Part shown: piece by piece, positions 53,196 through 60,553 of the stretch
Position numbering within the stretch: the stretch's first letter is position 1
How the letters are laid out: each line of letters starts with the position of its first letter
Source of the DNA: Planosporangium thailandense
GTDB taxonomy: Bacteria; Actinomycetota; Actinomycetes; Mycobacteriales; Micromonosporaceae
Direction: 5' to 3'
DNA: 64,000 nucleotides
Assembly: GCF_011947195.1 (NCBI RefSeq)
Contig: NZ_JAATVY010000003.1
Coordinates: 372,001 to 436,000 of the forward strand
Translations under genes and position numbers: made by a program
Notes under the pieces: generated by a model
The model's input: only the letters and a program-made list of their open reading frames with translations
Told to the model about the DNA's origin: nothing
The model's database searches: none

Positions 53196-54515
53196 GTGTC
53201 TGTTCGTAGTGCCGCCATCCGGGTACCGGCAACAAAGTACCCAGTCGAGCGCCTGACCCTGTCCAACGGCCTGCGCGTGGTGCTCTCTCCCGACCGCACG
53301 GCTCCGGTCGTCGGCGTGGCCGTCGTGTACGACGTCGGAATCCGCTCCGAACCGGAGGGGCGCACCGGGTTCGCGCACCTGTTCGAGCACCTGATGTTCC
53401 AGGGCTCGGAGAACCTCGAGAAGCTCGCACACTTCCGGTACGTGCAGGGCTCCGGGGGCACCTTCAACGGTTCGACGCATTTCGACTACACCGACTACTT
53501 CGAGACGCTGCCCGCCAACGCGCTGGAGCGGGCGCTGTTCCTCGAGGCCGACCGGATGCGGGGGCCCCGCCTGACCGAGGAAAACCTCCGCAACCAGGTC
53601 GACGTGGTCAAGGAGGAGATCCGGGTCAATGTGCTCAACCGGCCGTACGGCGGGTTCCCCTGGCTGAAGCTGCCGCCGGTCATGTTCGACACGTTCCCCA
53701 ACGCCCACGACGGGTACGGCTCCTTCGTCGACCTGGAGTCGGCCACGGTCTCCGACGCCGCGGAGTTCTTCGAGCGCTACTACGCCAACGGCAACGCGGT
53801 CCTGGCGGTCACCGGCGACTTCGACGTGGCCGAGGCCACCCGGCTGGTGGAGGCGCACTTCGGGGACGTACCGGCCCGTAAGGCGCCGCCCCGACCCGAC
53901 TTCGCCGAGCCGGACCTGACGGCCGAGCGCCGCGAGTCGTACACCGACCGGCTGGCCCCGCTGCCCGCCGTCGCGGCCGCGTGGCGGGTACCGGATCCGA
54001 TCGACGACCTCGCCGGCTACCTGCCGTACGTGGTGCTGGCCGAGGTGCTCACCGACGGCGACGCCTCCCGCCTCGTCGAACGCCTGGTGCTGCGCGACCG
54101 CACCGTGACCAGCGTCGGCGGGTACCTGGGGTTCATGGGCGAGCCGTTCGCGGTACGCGACCCCACCGCGCTGGTGCTCCAGGCCCACCTCCCACCGGGC
54201 GGCGACGTCGACAAGGTCATGGCCACGATCGACGAGGAGTGCCAGCGGCTGGCCACCGACGGGCTGGCGTCGGGCGAGCTGGCGCGTACCCAGGCCCGGA
54301 TGGTGACCCATCAGCTGCGCGAGATCGACGCCGTGCTGGGCAGGTGTCTGCAGGTCGCCGTGCTCGAACAGCAGCGCGGCGCCCCCGAGCTGGTCAACGA
54401 ACTGCCCAGGTTGATCGCTGAGGTGACCGAGGAGCAGGTGGTCGCGGCTGCGGCCGCGCTCACCGCGCAGCGGCGGGCGTCGGTCGAGGTCATCCCCGGG
54501 GGAGGGAACAAATGA
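53196..54515 (+). CDS. M16 zinc peptidase, catalytic subunit
   Basis: 439 residues. The inverted zinc motif HxxEH is H61-L-F-E64-H65 in 'GFAHLFEHLMFQGSENL', followed by a second acidic region 'QVDVVKEEIRVNV'. 'TFNGSTHFDYTDYFETLPAN' and the C-terminal half are typical of the mitochondrial-processing-peptidase-like family. GTG 53196 is 7 nt after TAGTGT (53183-53188). It overlaps the second M16 gene by 4 nt, forming a catalytic/non-catalytic heterodimer. No signal peptide, so it is cytoplasmic. Confidence 0.95.
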   Translation: MSVRSAAIRVPATKYPVERLTLSNGLRVVLSPDRTAPVVGVAVVYDVGIRSEPEGRTGFAHLFEHLMFQGSENLEKLAHFRYVQGSGGTFNGSTHFDYTDYFETLPANALERALFLEADRMRGPRLTEENLRNQVDVVKEEIRVNVLNRPYGGFPWLKLPPVMFDTFPNAHDGYGSFVDLESATVSDAAEFFERYYANGNAVLAVTGDFDVAEATRLVEAHFGDVPARKAPPRPDFAEPDLTAERRESYTDRLAPLPAVAAAWRVPDPIDDLAGYLPYVVLAEVLTDGDASRLVERLVLRDRTVTSVGGYLGFMGEPFAVRDPTALVLQAHLPPGGDVDKVMATIDEECQRLATDGLASGELARTQARMVTHQLREIDAVLGRCLQVAVLEQQRGAPELVNELPRLIAEVTEEQVVAAAAALTAQRRASVEVIPGGGNK

Positions 54516-55834
54516 GGGAGGTGCCGGCACTCGGGCCCAACCGCCCGATGAAGCTGCCCAAGATCGTCGAACAGACCCTGTCGAACGGGTTGACCGTCAT
54601 CGCGATCCGCCGGCCGACCGTGCCGCTGGTCGAGGTGCGGCTGCGGGTGCCGTTCGCCCGGGCCAACCTGGCGCGTGCGGCCGTGCTCACACAGACGCTG
54701 ATGTCGGGTACCGACGGCATGAGCGGGGTCGAGATCGCCGCCGAGCTGCAGCGGGTCGGCGGCGCGCTGTCCGCGGGCGCCGACCCCGACCGGCTGCTGG
54801 TCGCGGGTAACTCGCTCGTCGGCGGGCTGGGCCGGCTGTTGGAGATCATGGCGTCGGTGCTGACCGGCGCGGCCTACCCGGCGGGCGAGGTCGCCACCGA
54901 GCGGGGACGGCTCGCCGACCGGATCCGGATGGCGCTCAGCCAGCCCGCGCACCTCGCCCGGGAGGCGCTGTACAAGCGGATGTACGGCCGTCACCCGTAC
55001 GCGGTGCAGACCCCGACTCCGGAGCAGGTCCTCGCCGTCACCCCGGGGGCGGTGCGCAAGCTGCACGCCGAGCGGATCCACCCGGCGGGCGCGACGCTGG
55101 TCATCGCCGGCGACATCACGCCGCAGAAGGCGATCGACACCGCCGAGCGGGCGCTGGCGTCGTGGGTCGGCGACGGCAAGGACGTCGAGCTGCCGAAGGT
55201 GCCGCCGCTCGAGCCGGGGCCGTTGACGCTGGTCGACCGGCCCGGCGCGGTGCAGTCCTCGCTGCGGCTGGCGTTGCCGGCGGTGCCGCGTACCCACCCC
55301 GACCACGCGGCGCTGCAGCTGGCGAACCTGGTCTTCGGCGGGTACTTCTCGTCGCGCTGGGTGGAGAACATCCGCGAGGACAAGGGGTACACGTACGGGC
55401 CGCACTCGACGATCGAGCATGCGGTGGCCGGTTCGTCGCTGGTGGCGGCGGCCGAGGTCGCGACCGAGGTGACCGCCCCGGCGCTGCTGGAGACTATGTA
55501 CGAGCTGGGGCGCCTCGCCACCCTGCCGCCTTCCGAGGACGAGCTGGAGCAGGCCCGCCAGTACGCGCTGGGCACGCTCCAGCTGGGCATGTCGACGCAG
55601 GCCGGGCTGGCCGGGCTGGCGGCCACGTACGCGGCGTTCGGGCTACGGCTGGACTACCTGGCCGAGCACGCGGCCCGGCTGGCGAAGGTGACCGTCGACG
55701 AGGTCGCGGCGGCCGCCGCGCAGTACATGGCGCCGGCTAGGCTGGCCGGGGTCGTACTCGGTGACGCGGAACGGATCGAGCCGTCGCTGTCCGCGCTGGT
55801 ACCGCTGACGCGGGCAGGGAGCGAATCGGCTTGA
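54512..55834 (+). CDS. M16 peptidase family, non-catalytic subunit
   Basis: 440 residues. It aligns in layout with the previous gene but lacks HxxEH (the region reads 'AVLTQTLMSGTDGMSGVEIA'). It keeps the C-terminal signature 'FGGYFSSRWVENIREDKGYT', in which Arg and Tyr help bind substrate. This is the usual second partner of two-subunit bacterial M16 proteases. ATG 54512 overlaps the first subunit (ATGA), and its stop overlaps the nudC start, so three proteins are coupled. Confidence 0.94.
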   Translation: MREVPALGPNRPMKLPKIVEQTLSNGLTVIAIRRPTVPLVEVRLRVPFARANLARAAVLTQTLMSGTDGMSGVEIAAELQRVGGALSAGADPDRLLVAGNSLVGGLGRLLEIMASVLTGAAYPAGEVATERGRLADRIRMALSQPAHLAREALYKRMYGRHPYAVQTPTPEQVLAVTPGAVRKLHAERIHPAGATLVIAGDITPQKAIDTAERALASWVGDGKDVELPKVPPLEPGPLTLVDRPGAVQSSLRLALPAVPRTHPDHAALQLANLVFGGYFSSRWVENIREDKGYTYGPHSTIEHAVAGSSLVAAAEVATEVTAPALLETMYELGRLATLPPSEDELEQARQYALGTLQLGMSTQAGLAGLAATYAAFGLRLDYLAEHAARLAKVTVDEVAAAAAQYMAPARLAGVVLGDAERIEPSLSALVPLTRAGSESA

Positions 55835-56841
55835 GCGAGCACAACACCGCTGTACAGAACGGATCCGAGCCCGCAGGCCTGGAGCCGGACGGGGTCAAGC
55901 CCGTGAAGCTGGGGCCGCTGCGGCTGCCGCCGGGGGCCCGCCCGGCCATCGGAGGCTTCGATCGGGCGGCACATCGCCGTACCGATGCCGACTGGCTGGA
56001 GCGGGCCTGGTCCGACGCCCTCGTGGTGGTGGTCGACGAGGGCCGGGCCCTCGTCCGCGACGAGCCGCCGAGCCTGGTGTTCACGCCGGCCGCCGAGGTG
56101 GACGCGGCCGAACGCTACTTTCTGGGCGAGGACGCGCGGGGCCGGGCGTACTTCGCCGTCGACGGCGGGATCACCGCGCCGCCGGGCACGCACAAGGCGA
56201 CCATCCGGGACGTCGGCCACATCCTCGACGAGCCGGACGCGAGCCTGCTGATGACGGCGGTCGCGCTGGTCAACTGGCATGCGCGGCACCGGTACTCGGC
56301 GCGTACCGGCCGGCCGACCACGCTCGCCCAGGGCGGCTGGACGAGGGTCGCCGACGACGGCGAGACGCTGTTCCCACGTACCGATCCGGCGGTCATCATG
56401 CTGGTGCACGACGGCGTGCCGGGCCCGGCGGGGCGCTGCCTGCTCGGGCACAACGGCGCGTGGAAGGCGCCCGGGTGGGCCCGCCGCTACTCGTGCCTGG
56501 CCGGCTTCGTGGAGCCGGGGGAGCCGGCCGAGGCCACGGTGATCCGCGAGGTGGACGAGGAGGTCGGCGTCGAGGTACGTGACGTCCACTACGTCGCCAG
56601 CCAGGCGTGGCCGTTCCCGGGCTCGCTGATGCTGGGCTATCTCGCCGTCGCCGACCCGGACCAGCCGGTCCGGGTCGACGCCGAGGAGATCACCGACGCG
56701 CGCTGGTTCAGCCGCGCGGAGGTGGCCCGCAGCCTCGCGGGGGACGAGACCGACTTCGGCCTGCCGATGGCCGCGTCGATCGCGCACTACCTCATCCGGA
56801 CCTGGCTCAGCGGTTCGCCAACTCCGCCAGCTGGGCCTTGA
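55831..56841 (+). CDS. nudC: NAD+/NADH pyrophosphatase NudC lacking zinc cysteines
   Basis: 336 residues. The Nudix box is 'GFVEPGEPAEATVIREVDEE' followed by VGV, with 'QAWPFPGSLMLGYLAVAD' matching the SQPWPFP motif that marks NudC (the first Pro is Ala). The enzyme hydrolyses NAD(H) and can remove NAD caps from RNA. The zinc ribbon of classical NudC (four Cys) is replaced by 'HARHRYSARTGRPTTLAQGG' and 'FPRTDPAVIM', with no Cys. TTG 55831 overlaps the M16 stop as TTGA. The 3' end overlaps mrx1 antisense by 35 nt. Confidence 0.93.
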   Translation: MSEHNTAVQNGSEPAGLEPDGVKPVKLGPLRLPPGARPAIGGFDRAAHRRTDADWLERAWSDALVVVVDEGRALVRDEPPSLVFTPAAEVDAAERYFLGEDARGRAYFAVDGGITAPPGTHKATIRDVGHILDEPDASLLMTAVALVNWHARHRYSARTGRPTTLAQGGWTRVADDGETLFPRTDPAVIMLVHDGVPGPAGRCLLGHNGAWKAPGWARRYSCLAGFVEPGEPAEATVIREVDEEVGVEVRDVHYVASQAWPFPGSLMLGYLAVADPDQPVRVDAEEITDARWFSRAEVARSLAGDETDFGLPMAASIAHYLIRTWLSGSPTPPAGP

Positions 56842-57052
56842 CCTGCACGATCGTCGGGTTGGTGAGGGTGGAGCCGTCGTCGAAGCGCACCGTCGGGACG
56901 GTCTGGTTGCCGCCGTTGACGCTCATCACGAGCTCGGCGGCGGCTTCGTCCTGCTCGATGTCGACGACCGTGTACTCGATCCCCTCCCGGTCGAGCTGGG
57001 TCTTGAGCCGGTGGCAGTAGCCGCACCACGGCGTCGAGTACATAGTGATCAT
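56807..57052 (-). CDS. mrx1: Mycoredoxin
   Basis: 81-residue glutaredoxin-fold protein with the active site CGYC (residues 10-13 in 'MITMYSTPWCGYCHRLKT') and the cis-Pro in 'NQTVPTVRF'. Mycoredoxin-1 reduces mycothiol mixed disulfides, matching mshB in the same window. ATG 57052 is accepted (a GGAGG-like CGACCG is weak). The gene is divergent from uvrD2 and its end is antisense to the last 35 nt of nudC. Confidence 0.94.
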   Translation of the reverse strand: MITMYSTPWCGYCHRLKTQLDREGIEYTVVDIEQDEAAAELVMSVNGGNQTVPTVRFDDGSTLTNPTIVQVKAQLAELANR

Positions 57053-57132
57053 TACGGTCGCCTCCGAAAGTCGGACCCTTCACATGCGTGCTACGGGGAG
57101 AACGTCGCACCTGCCTGAGATGATTCCTTGTC

Positions 57133-59292
57133 GTGGCGCACAGTTCTGAACAAGGCCGACCGTCGACGACCGCCAGCCGGGTGCTCGCCGGCCTCGATGA
57201 CGAGCAGCGCGCCGTGGTCGTGGCACCGGCCGGCCCGGTGTGTGTGCTGGCCGGCGCGGGCACCGGCAAGACCAGGGCGATCACCCACCGCATCGCCTAC
57301 CGGGTGCTCACCGGAGAGGTCCGGCCGCAGCATGTGCTGGCCGTCACGTTCACGGCGCGGGCCGCGGCCGAGATGCGGACCCGGCTGGCCCAGCTCGGCG
57401 TGCAGGGCGTCCAGGCCCGCACGTTCCACGCCGCCGCCCTGCGCCAGCTGCGTTACTTCGCGCCGCGCCTGTTCTCCGGCCGTGAGCTGCCCGAGGTGGT
57501 CGACAGCAAGGCGCGGCTGGTCGGCCTGGCGGCGGCGAAGGTCGGCCTGCGCGCCGACCGCACGGTCGCCCGCGACCTCGCCAGCGAGATCGAGTGGGCC
57601 AAGTCGTCGATGGTCGAGCCGGGGGAGTACCCGGTGGCGGCGGCCAAGGCCAATCGTGAGCCTCCGGTGGACCCGGCCCGGGTGGCGGAGGTCTACGCAG
57701 AGTACGAACGGGTCAAGCGGTCCCGCGGGGTGATCGACTTCGAGGACCTGCTGCGCACCGCGATCTGGGCGATGGAGGAGCACCCCGACGTGGGGGAGCA
57801 GATCCGGTCGCAGTACCGGCACTTCGTCGTCGACGAGTACCAGGACGTCAACCCGGTGCAGCAGCGGCTGCTGGAGACCTGGTTGGGCGGCCGGGACGAC
57901 GTGACCGTGGTCGGCGACGCCAGCCAGACGATCTACTCGTTCACCGGGGCGAGCTCGGCCTATCTGGTGGACTTCCCACGGCAGCACCGGGGCGCGACCG
58001 TGGTCCGGCTGGTGCGCGACTACCGGTCCACCCCGCAGGTGGTCGGCCTCGCCAACGCCGTTATCTCGCAGGCCCGCGGTGAGCTGGCGGGGCTGCGGCT
58101 GCAGCTGGTTGGGCAGCGGCCGGCCGGGCCCGAGCCCGACCTGCGCGTCTTCCCCGACGAGCCGGCCGAGGCGACGGCCGTCGCCCAGCGCTGCGCGGCG
58201 ATGATCGCGGCCGGCACCCCGGCGAGTGAGATCGCGGTGCTGTTCCGTACCAACGCGCAGTCCCAGAGCTACGAGGAGGCGCTCGCCGAGGTCGGCGTGC
58301 CGGTCGTGGTGCGCGGCGCGGAGCGCTTCTTCGAACGCGGGGAGGTCCGGCAGGCCATGGTGGCGCTGCGGGCCGCCACCCGTACCACCCCGCCCGACAT
58401 GCCGCTGCGACAGGCCGTGGTCGGGGCCCTGGAGGCGGTCGGGTGGCGGCCGGACGCCCCGCCGCCCGGCGGCAACGCCCGCGAGCAGTGGGAGGCGCTG
58501 GCCGCGCTGGTCAACCTCGCCGAGGAGTACGTGACGGCAGCGGCGATCCCGCTGCCGGGTGCGGAGGCCCGGCCGGCGACCCTGGAAGGCTTCAATGAGG
58601 AGCTGGCCCGGCGGGCCGCGTTGCAGCAGGTACCCACTGTGGAGGGCGTGACGTTGGCGTCCCTGCACGCGGCGAAGGGCCTGGAGTGGGACGCGGTGTT
58701 CCTGGTCGGCCTCGCCGAGGGGACGCTGCCCACCACGTACGCGAAGACGCCGGAGGCGGTCGAGGAGGAGCGCCGGCTGCTCTACGTCGGCGTCACCCGG
58801 GCCCGTGAGTGGCTCTGGCTGTCGTACGGCGGCGCCCGCTCGCCCGGCGGGCGGCACCGCCGGCCGTGCCGGTTCCTGCCGGCCCTCGACCCGGAGGCCG
58901 GCCGCGCACCCACGCGCCCACGTCCGAAATCCGACGGGACGCGCCGCCGGGTCGCGGTCATGTCCTGCCGGGTCTGCGGCACCACGCTCATCAGCGGTGC
59001 CGATCGCAAGCTGGGCCGCTGTTCGACCTGTCCGTCGACGATGGACGAGGAGCTGTTCGAGCGGCTGCGCGAGTGGCGCCTGCGGGTCGCGACGGAGCAG
59101 AAGGTCCCCGCATACGTGGTGTTCACCGACGCGACGTTGACCGCGCTGGCCGAGCGCCGGCCGGAGCGGCTGGAGGAGATGGCCGCGATCGGGGGGATCG
59201 GGCCGCGCAAGCTTGGCCTGTACGGTGAGGCGGTACTCGCGCTGATCGATGGCGCCGACATCGATGATCTTGTTCAAAAAAATCTTGGATAA
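57133..59292 (+). CDS. uvrD2: ATP-dependent DNA helicase UvrD2
   Basis: 719 residues. An SF1A motor has Walker A AGAGTGKT (40-47), 'FVVDEYQDVNPVQQRLLETW', 'ASQTIYSFTGASSAYLVDFP' and 'LASLHAAKGLEWDAVFLVGL'. After it come four cysteines C612, C615, C630 and C633 ('CRVCGTT', 'CSTCPS'), a zinc knuckle, and a C-terminal HRDC domain ('LTALAERRPERLEEMAAIGG'). UvrD2 is an essential repair helicase of actinobacteria. GTG 57133. Rv3198c-like gene order around it supports the call. Confidence 0.96.
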   Translation: MAHSSEQGRPSTTASRVLAGLDDEQRAVVVAPAGPVCVLAGAGTGKTRAITHRIAYRVLTGEVRPQHVLAVTFTARAAAEMRTRLAQLGVQGVQARTFHAAALRQLRYFAPRLFSGRELPEVVDSKARLVGLAAAKVGLRADRTVARDLASEIEWAKSSMVEPGEYPVAAAKANREPPVDPARVAEVYAEYERVKRSRGVIDFEDLLRTAIWAMEEHPDVGEQIRSQYRHFVVDEYQDVNPVQQRLLETWLGGRDDVTVVGDASQTIYSFTGASSAYLVDFPRQHRGATVVRLVRDYRSTPQVVGLANAVISQARGELAGLRLQLVGQRPAGPEPDLRVFPDEPAEATAVAQRCAAMIAAGTPASEIAVLFRTNAQSQSYEEALAEVGVPVVVRGAERFFERGEVRQAMVALRAATRTTPPDMPLRQAVVGALEAVGWRPDAPPPGGNAREQWEALAALVNLAEEYVTAAAIPLPGAEARPATLEGFNEELARRAALQQVPTVEGVTLASLHAAKGLEWDAVFLVGLAEGTLPTTYAKTPEAVEEERRLLYVGVTRAREWLWLSYGGARSPGGRHRRPCRFLPALDPEAGRAPTRPRPKSDGTRRRVAVMSCRVCGTTLISGADRKLGRCSTCPSTMDEELFERLREWRLRVATEQKVPAYVVFTDATLTALAERRPERLEEMAAIGGIGPRKLGLYGEAVLALIDGADIDDLVQKNLG

Positions 59293-59300
59293 CTCTTCGG

Positions 59301-59338
59301 AAATTCGTTTGCGCGGTCCGAGCGCCCCGGAATAGCCT
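59301..59338 (+). promoter_or_regulatory. WhiB7-type promoter of whiB7
   Basis: The AT-rich patch AAATT (59301-59305) sits 3-4 bp ahead of a -35 TTGCGC (59309-59314). An 18-bp spacer leads to TAGCCT (59333-59338). WhiB7 binds sigma-A and uses its AT hook on an AT-rich patch just upstream of the -35, so this is the expected autoregulated promoter. Transcription would start near 59345. Confidence 0.65.
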
Positions 59339-59445
59339 GCTGACACGCCCTGCGGACGACGCAATCTTCGGTGCCGGCCGCCGGGTGGCCGCACCGCGTT
59401 CGTCACGCGAACGCCCGTAACGAGAGCAGACAGGAGGTGGACGAC

Positions 59446-59736
59446 GTGAAGCTCACGGCCGTATACGAGCGACCGTCGGCGCTGCTGCCTGTCCGCACTC
59501 AGGTGTCTGGTGCTCCAGGTTCGCTCGTCGCTTCCGCTGCCGCCCACGTCAACGTGGGCCACGTGGCTGTTTCCGGCGGGCTGGGCGTCGGCACGTCGCA
59601 GATCCAGGCTCAGCGGGCTCAGATGCAGGGGCGCATTGGCTCCCTGTACGGGCTCACGACCAAGGACGCCGCCAAGAAGGCCGACACGGTCTTCGGCGAT
59701 GTCCGCGGAGTTCCACCTCGAGGAAGGCCGGTCTAG
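59446..59736 (+). CDS. Upstream ORF in the whiB7 leader
   Basis: GTG 59446 has a perfect AGGAGGT (59432-59438) at 7-nt spacing and opens a 96-codon frame ending TAG 59734-59736. It reads 'VKLTAVYERPSALLPVRTQV', then Ala/Gly/Ser/Val-rich sequence and 'RIGSLYGLTTKDAAKKADTV'. The stop is inside the left arm of the 59716-59767 hairpin. Its place (after the WhiB7-type promoter, before an intrinsic terminator and whiB7) suggests a regulatory uORF whose translation state controls readthrough; it may also make a real small protein. Confidence 0.7.
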   Translation: MKLTAVYERPSALLPVRTQVSGAPGSLVASAAAHVNVGHVAVSGGLGVGTSQIQAQRAQMQGRIGSLYGLTTKDAAKKADTVFGDVRGVPPRGRPV

Positions 59737-59767
59737 GGACCACCTAGACCACCGGCTCACCTCGAGG
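59716..59767 (+). promoter_or_regulatory. Antiterminator hairpin in the whiB7 leader
   Basis: CCTCGAGG (59716-59723) can pair with CCTCGAGG (59760-59767), CCGG region 59728-59731 with 59752-59755, and GGTCTAG (59730-59736) with CTAGACC (59744-59750), giving a long hairpin. It uses GAGG (59764-59767), the first four bases of the terminator stem, so it competes with the terminator. A ribosome finishing the uORF covers 59716-59736 and would block this fold. Confidence 0.6.
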
Positions 59768-59807
59768 CCGCGGAACCCGCAACCGGGATCCGCGGCCTCA
59801 GTCTTTT
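59764..59807 (+). terminator. Intrinsic terminator (attenuator) before whiB7
   Basis: Stem GAGGCCGCGGA (59764-59774) pairs perfectly with TCCGCGGCCTC (59789-59799). An inner 4-bp CCCG/CGGG follows an A-A mismatch, and the run AGTCTTTT (59800-59807) completes a strong Rho-independent terminator. It lies 44 nt before the whiB7 ATG, so basal transcripts should stop here. Confidence 0.85.
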
Positions 59808-59851
59808 ACCACGAGTAATCGAGACCACGAGCAGAAAGAGAGGTGACCGGA

Positions 59852-60232
59852 ATGAGTCTGGCGACGGCGTCCCTCGACGTCACAGTCGAGGTGGACGCGG
59901 GTTGTCTGCGCAGTTCGGTGCCCGGAGTGAAGTCGGAGCTTCCCTGCCGCACGTTCGACCCGGACCTGTGGTTCTCCGACAGCCCCACCGAGTTGGAGCT
60001 GGCCAAGGGCCTGTGCGGGGACTGCCCGCTGCGGGTGGAGTGCCTGGCCGGCGCGCTCGAGCGGGCCGAGCCCTGGGGGGTCTGGGGTGGCGAGATCTTC
60101 GAGCGGGGAGCGGTCGTGCCGCGCAAGCGGCCTCGTGGCCGGCCCCGGAAGGAGGACGTCGCCCGGGATGCCGTCCTGCGCGTCGAGGTGGCGGCTCGCA
60201 CCGCCGCCGTCGTCGCGGGAGTGGCGGCCTGA
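59852..60232 (+). CDS. whiB7: WhiB7 transcriptional activator of intrinsic antibiotic resistance
   Basis: 126 residues. Four Fe-S cysteines C32, C55, C58 and C64 ('PCRTFDPDLWF', 'CGDCPLRVEC'), the sigma-binding 'GVWGGEIFERG' turn (76-86) and a C-terminal AT hook RPRGRPRK (93-100) identify WhiB7, the redox-sensing, sigma-A-bound activator of resistance genes. The last ~20 residues are Ala/Val-rich. ATG 59852 has GAGAGGTG 6-10 nt upstream. Expression should be controlled by the leader (59345-59851). The upstream uvrD2 and downstream ABC1 kinase agree with the Rv3197A locus. Confidence 0.95.
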   Translation: MSLATASLDVTVEVDAGCLRSSVPGVKSELPCRTFDPDLWFSDSPTELELAKGLCGDCPLRVECLAGALERAEPWGVWGGEIFERGAVVPRKRPRGRPRKEDVARDAVLRVEVAARTAAVVAGVAA

Positions 60233-60329
60233 CATGACGACCCGTACGCCTGCCAGCCGTCGACTGCGGAAGTCGCAGTCGGTCCGGCCTACCAAGGTAT
60301 CGAGCAACACCCGACCGAGGAGCATCACA

Positions 60330-60485
60330 GTGAAGATCCCGACCGGGATACAACTCATCAACGAAGCGTTGTCACGTGCGCGAACGCGTCGGCCTCAGGA
60401 CGTGGGGACTTCTGAGGCTTACCGTTCCGCCCGGCAGATCGCGATGAGCGCGCGGCGCGAGAGCGCCCGTCTGCTGGGCGAATAA
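60330..60485 (+). CDS. Small conserved-looking protein after whiB7
   Basis: 51 residues: 'VKIPTGIQLINEALSRARTR' followed by 'AYRSARQIAMSARRESARL'. GTG 60330 is preferred, with GAGGAG (60317-60322) 7 nt upstream; an ATG at 60234, overlapping the whiB7 end region, would give 83 residues but has no ribosome site. It is basic and helical, possibly nucleic-acid binding. Family not recognised. A strong hairpin terminator follows. Confidence 0.55.
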   Translation: MKIPTGIQLINEALSRARTRRPQDVGTSEAYRSARQIAMSARRESARLLGE

Positions 60486-60502
60486 CGACTAGGGCAGTAC
60501 CA

Positions 60503-60540
60503 CCGGTGCCCGCCCCCGACGGGGGCGGGCACCGGCGCGT
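60503..60540. terminator. Bidirectional hairpin terminator between whiB7 region and ABC1 kinase gene
   Basis: A perfect 15-bp stem (60503-60517, CCGGTGCCCGCCCCC; 60521-60535) with a GAC loop, followed by CGCGTTT. It separates the plus-strand whiB7 unit from the convergent ABC1 kinase gene. Confidence 0.75.
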
Positions 60541-60553
60541 TTGGCGAGGACGA

